Shown here: piece by piece, positions 7,071 through 7,791 of the stretch
Layout of the letters: each line of letters opens with the position of its first letter
Position numbering within the stretch: the stretch's first letter is position 1
Origin: an uncultured Treponema sp.
Lineage (GTDB): Bacteria > Spirochaetota > Spirochaetia > Treponematales > Treponemataceae
Assembly: GCA_937902445.1 (NCBI GenBank)
Contig: CALELJ010000044.1
Location: 1 to 7,791 of the forward strand
Length of the DNA: 7,791 nt
Direction: 5' to 3'
Translations under genes and position numbers: made by a program
The notes under the pieces: generated by a model
The model's input: the letters and a program-made list of their open reading frames with translations, nothing else
Told to the model about the DNA's origin: nothing
Database searches by the model: none

Positions 7071-7112
7071 CTAGTACGCTGCGAATCACCCAGCAAGCCT
7101 GTCGTCCTGGTG
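7071..7112. repeat. Degenerate tandem structured repeat, copy 1
   Basis: This unit contains, in order, CTAGT (7071), ACGCT (7076), CCCAG (7089), AGCCTGTCG (7096) and TCCTGGTG (7105). The same five words occur in the same order in 7165-7220 with one- or two-base differences. The right half folds into a hairpin (CACC plus AG at 7087-7093 with CTGGTG at 7107-7112, one bulged C) that displays AGCCTGTCG in its loop. No coding frame is supported. Confidence 0.5.
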
Positions 7113-7114
7113 TT

Positions 7115-7137
7115 CAAGAATTGCTACGCAATTCTTG
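7115..7137. repeat. Perfect 10-bp inverted repeat between the two repeat copies
   Basis: CAAGAATTGC (7115-7124) and GCAATTCTTG (7128-7137) are perfectly complementary across a TAC loop. There is no T-tract on either side, so it is not a terminator. It lies between the two copies of the degenerate repeat and directly abuts the next inverted repeat. Confidence 0.8.
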
Positions 7138-7188
7138 GGGCGAAAGTTAATTCGCTTCCATCTTCTAGTCCATCAAACGCTTTCGCCC
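7138..7188. repeat. Perfect 9-bp inverted repeat with 33-nt interior
   Basis: GGGCGAAAG (7138-7146) and CTTTCGCCC (7180-7188) are exact reverse complements. The interior contains ATTCGC (7150-7155), the reverse complement of GCGAAT at 7081-7086 in the first repeat copy, so a competing long-range fold is possible. Confidence 0.7.
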
Positions 7189-7220
7189 AGGATCCCTGAG
7201 CCCGTCGAAGGGTCCCTGTG
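7165..7220. repeat. Degenerate tandem structured repeat, copy 2, with REP-like hairpin
   Basis: This unit holds CTAGT (7165), ACGCT (7177), CCCAG (7186), AGCCCGTCG (7199) and TCCCTGTG (7213), the same order as copy 1. GGA plus CCCT (7190-7197, one bulged T) pairs with AGGGTCC (7209-7215) to form a hairpin with AGCCCGTCG in its loop. The hairpin resembles the intergenic palindromes of type CCCTGAGC-n-TGTCGAAGGG that I recall as recurring in many bacterial genomes; that resemblance has not been checked here. Confidence 0.5.
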
Positions 7221-7245
7221 CTTTTATAAGAATCTTCATTTTCAT

Positions 7246-7274
7246 TTGACTAATCTTCTTTAATTCTTTATTAT
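7246..7274 (+). promoter_or_regulatory. Promoter for secG
   Basis: A -35 box TTGACT (7246-7251) and a -10 box TATTAT (7269-7274) are separated by 17 bases, each matching consensus at five of six positions. Transcription would start near 7281, about 34 bases before the secG ATG. It lies in an AT-rich stretch that begins abruptly after the G+C-richer repeat block. Confidence 0.65.
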
Positions 7275-7314
7275 ATTACAACTAATTTTTAAACAATTAT
7301 TTGTGGAGATAAAA

Positions 7315-7671
7315 ATGGGTGTTGTAAAAACAATTTTGCTTGTTGCATTTGTAGTAGTATGTGTACTCGCAATCCTTCTTGTGCTTATTCAGAATGACGA
7401 AAGCAATGGAATGGGTTCCGCATTTGGTGGTGGAAGCTCAGCAGCTTTCGGTGCCCGCTCAGGCAGCGTTCTCAAGAAGACAACAGGTGTTCTTGTAGTT
7501 CTTTTCTTCGCCATTACTTTTGGTCTTGGCTTTGTAAACAAGGCATCTGGTAAGGATGACCTTTCTGCAACAGCTGCAGAAGTTCAGGGTGAATCAAAGG
7601 CTGCTGAAACAGAATCTGGCAGCTGGCTTGAAAACGAACTTTCTGGCTCAACAGAACAGTCAGTACAGTAA
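7315..7671 (+). CDS. secG: Sec translocase subunit SecG
   Basis: SecG is the small inner-membrane subunit of the SecYEG preprotein channel. The 118 residues show the family layout: a first transmembrane helix (about 7-25), the signature loop IQNDESNGMGSAFGGGSSAAFG (residues 25-46, first part IQNDESNGMGSAFGGG), then LKKTTGVLVVLFF entering a second helix (about 58-74). A polar Ser/Ala/Glu-rich tail of about 43 residues follows, common in longer SecG proteins. I chose ATG 7315 because GGAG (7305-7308) sits six bases upstream; the in-frame GTG at 7303 overlaps that ribosome binding site and would add four residues. It is separated from tpiA by a terminator and the repeat block, and has its own promoter. 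Confidence 0.93.
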   Translation: MGVVKTILLVAFVVVCVLAILLVLIQNDESNGMGSAFGGGSSAAFGARSGSVLKKTTGVLVVLFFAITFGLGFVNKASGKDDLSATAAEVQGESKAAETESGSWLENELSGSTEQSVQ

Positions 7672-7691
7672 TCTGAATTTTCAGAAAATCA

Positions 7692-7733
7692 CAAGGGGTG
7701 TTCCGCAAGTCCTGATTTGCGGAGGCAGCCTTG
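7692..7733. repeat. Imperfect hairpin downstream of secG
   Basis: An outer stem CAAGG (7692-7696) with CCTTG (7729-7733) encloses an inner stem TCCGCAA (7702-7708) with TTGCGGA (7717-7723), with partial pairing between them. No T-tract follows on the + strand, so it is a poor intrinsic terminator. GAAAATC occurs directly on both sides (7684-7690 and 7733-7739). It may be a processed terminator, a regulatory hairpin or a small palindromic repeat. Confidence 0.5.
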
Positions 7734-7791
7734 AAAATCGGGAGAGTTGATTTCTGGATTCTTCAGGAATTGCTTCTTCATGTGGTGCTTC

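Noticed and set aside
7071..7220. CRISPR array
   Set aside because: There are only two diverged copies, the internal spacing differs, and no near-identical repeats or cas genes are present.
7303..7314. GTG at 7303 as the secG start
   Set aside because: It overlaps the GGAG ribosome binding site that serves ATG 7315, and SecG proteins begin close to the first transmembrane helix.
7747..7791. Start of a further gene at the right edge (TTG 7747 or ATG 7780)
   Set aside because: The frame is open to the edge and AGGAA (7765-7769) precedes ATG 7780 by 10 bases, but only four codons are visible, too few to support a gene.

Overview
The window reads as chromosomal DNA of a spirochaete, most likely a host-associated or rumen/gut Treponema. 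This is inference from gene content: small FecR-like exported proteins next to a CHASE2-type class III adenylate cyclase, a long Ig-like-repeat surface protein with a C-terminal membrane anchor, and tpiA followed by secG. No rRNA or other marker is present to settle the genus. All supported genes lie on the + strand, and the minus strand carries only shadow frames.

Layout. (1) 2-2278: the 3' part of a large exported protein with repeated Ig-like units, a Lys/Ala/Arg-rich helix and a C-terminal membrane segment; its start lies outside the window. (2) 2298-2450: a near-perfect AT-rich palindrome, a good sigma70-type promoter and a leader of about 80 nt that can fold into two hairpins. (3) 2451-3308: two tandem, paralogous, signal-peptide-bearing FecR-like proteins that share an almost identical 21-residue C-terminal tail. 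(4) 3328-3374: a strong intrinsic terminator sitting directly against the ribosome binding site of the next gene. (5) 3391-6186: a 931-residue membrane adenylate cyclase with a very large CHASE2 sensor region, three transmembrane helices, a complete class III catalytic core and a TPR-like tail. (6) 6195-7055: tpiA with its own promoter and terminator. (7) 7056-7245: a compact, hairpin-dense, gene-free block that appears to contain two diverged copies of one repeat unit. (8) 7246-7671: secG with a good promoter. (9) 7672-7791: another imperfect hairpin, then the edge of the window.

How the parts may work together. The FecR-like pair and the cyclase look like an envelope-sensing module. Small extracytoplasmic proteins would sit in the same compartment as the CHASE2 domain, whose signal is turned into cAMP by the cytoplasmic catalytic domain. 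The terminator between them would keep the exported proteins abundant and the cyclase scarce. tpiA (glycolysis) and secG (Sec translocase) are housekeeping genes. The least ordinary DNA is the tandem structured repeat between tpiA and secG, and the least described protein feature is the shared tail of the two FecR-like proteins.
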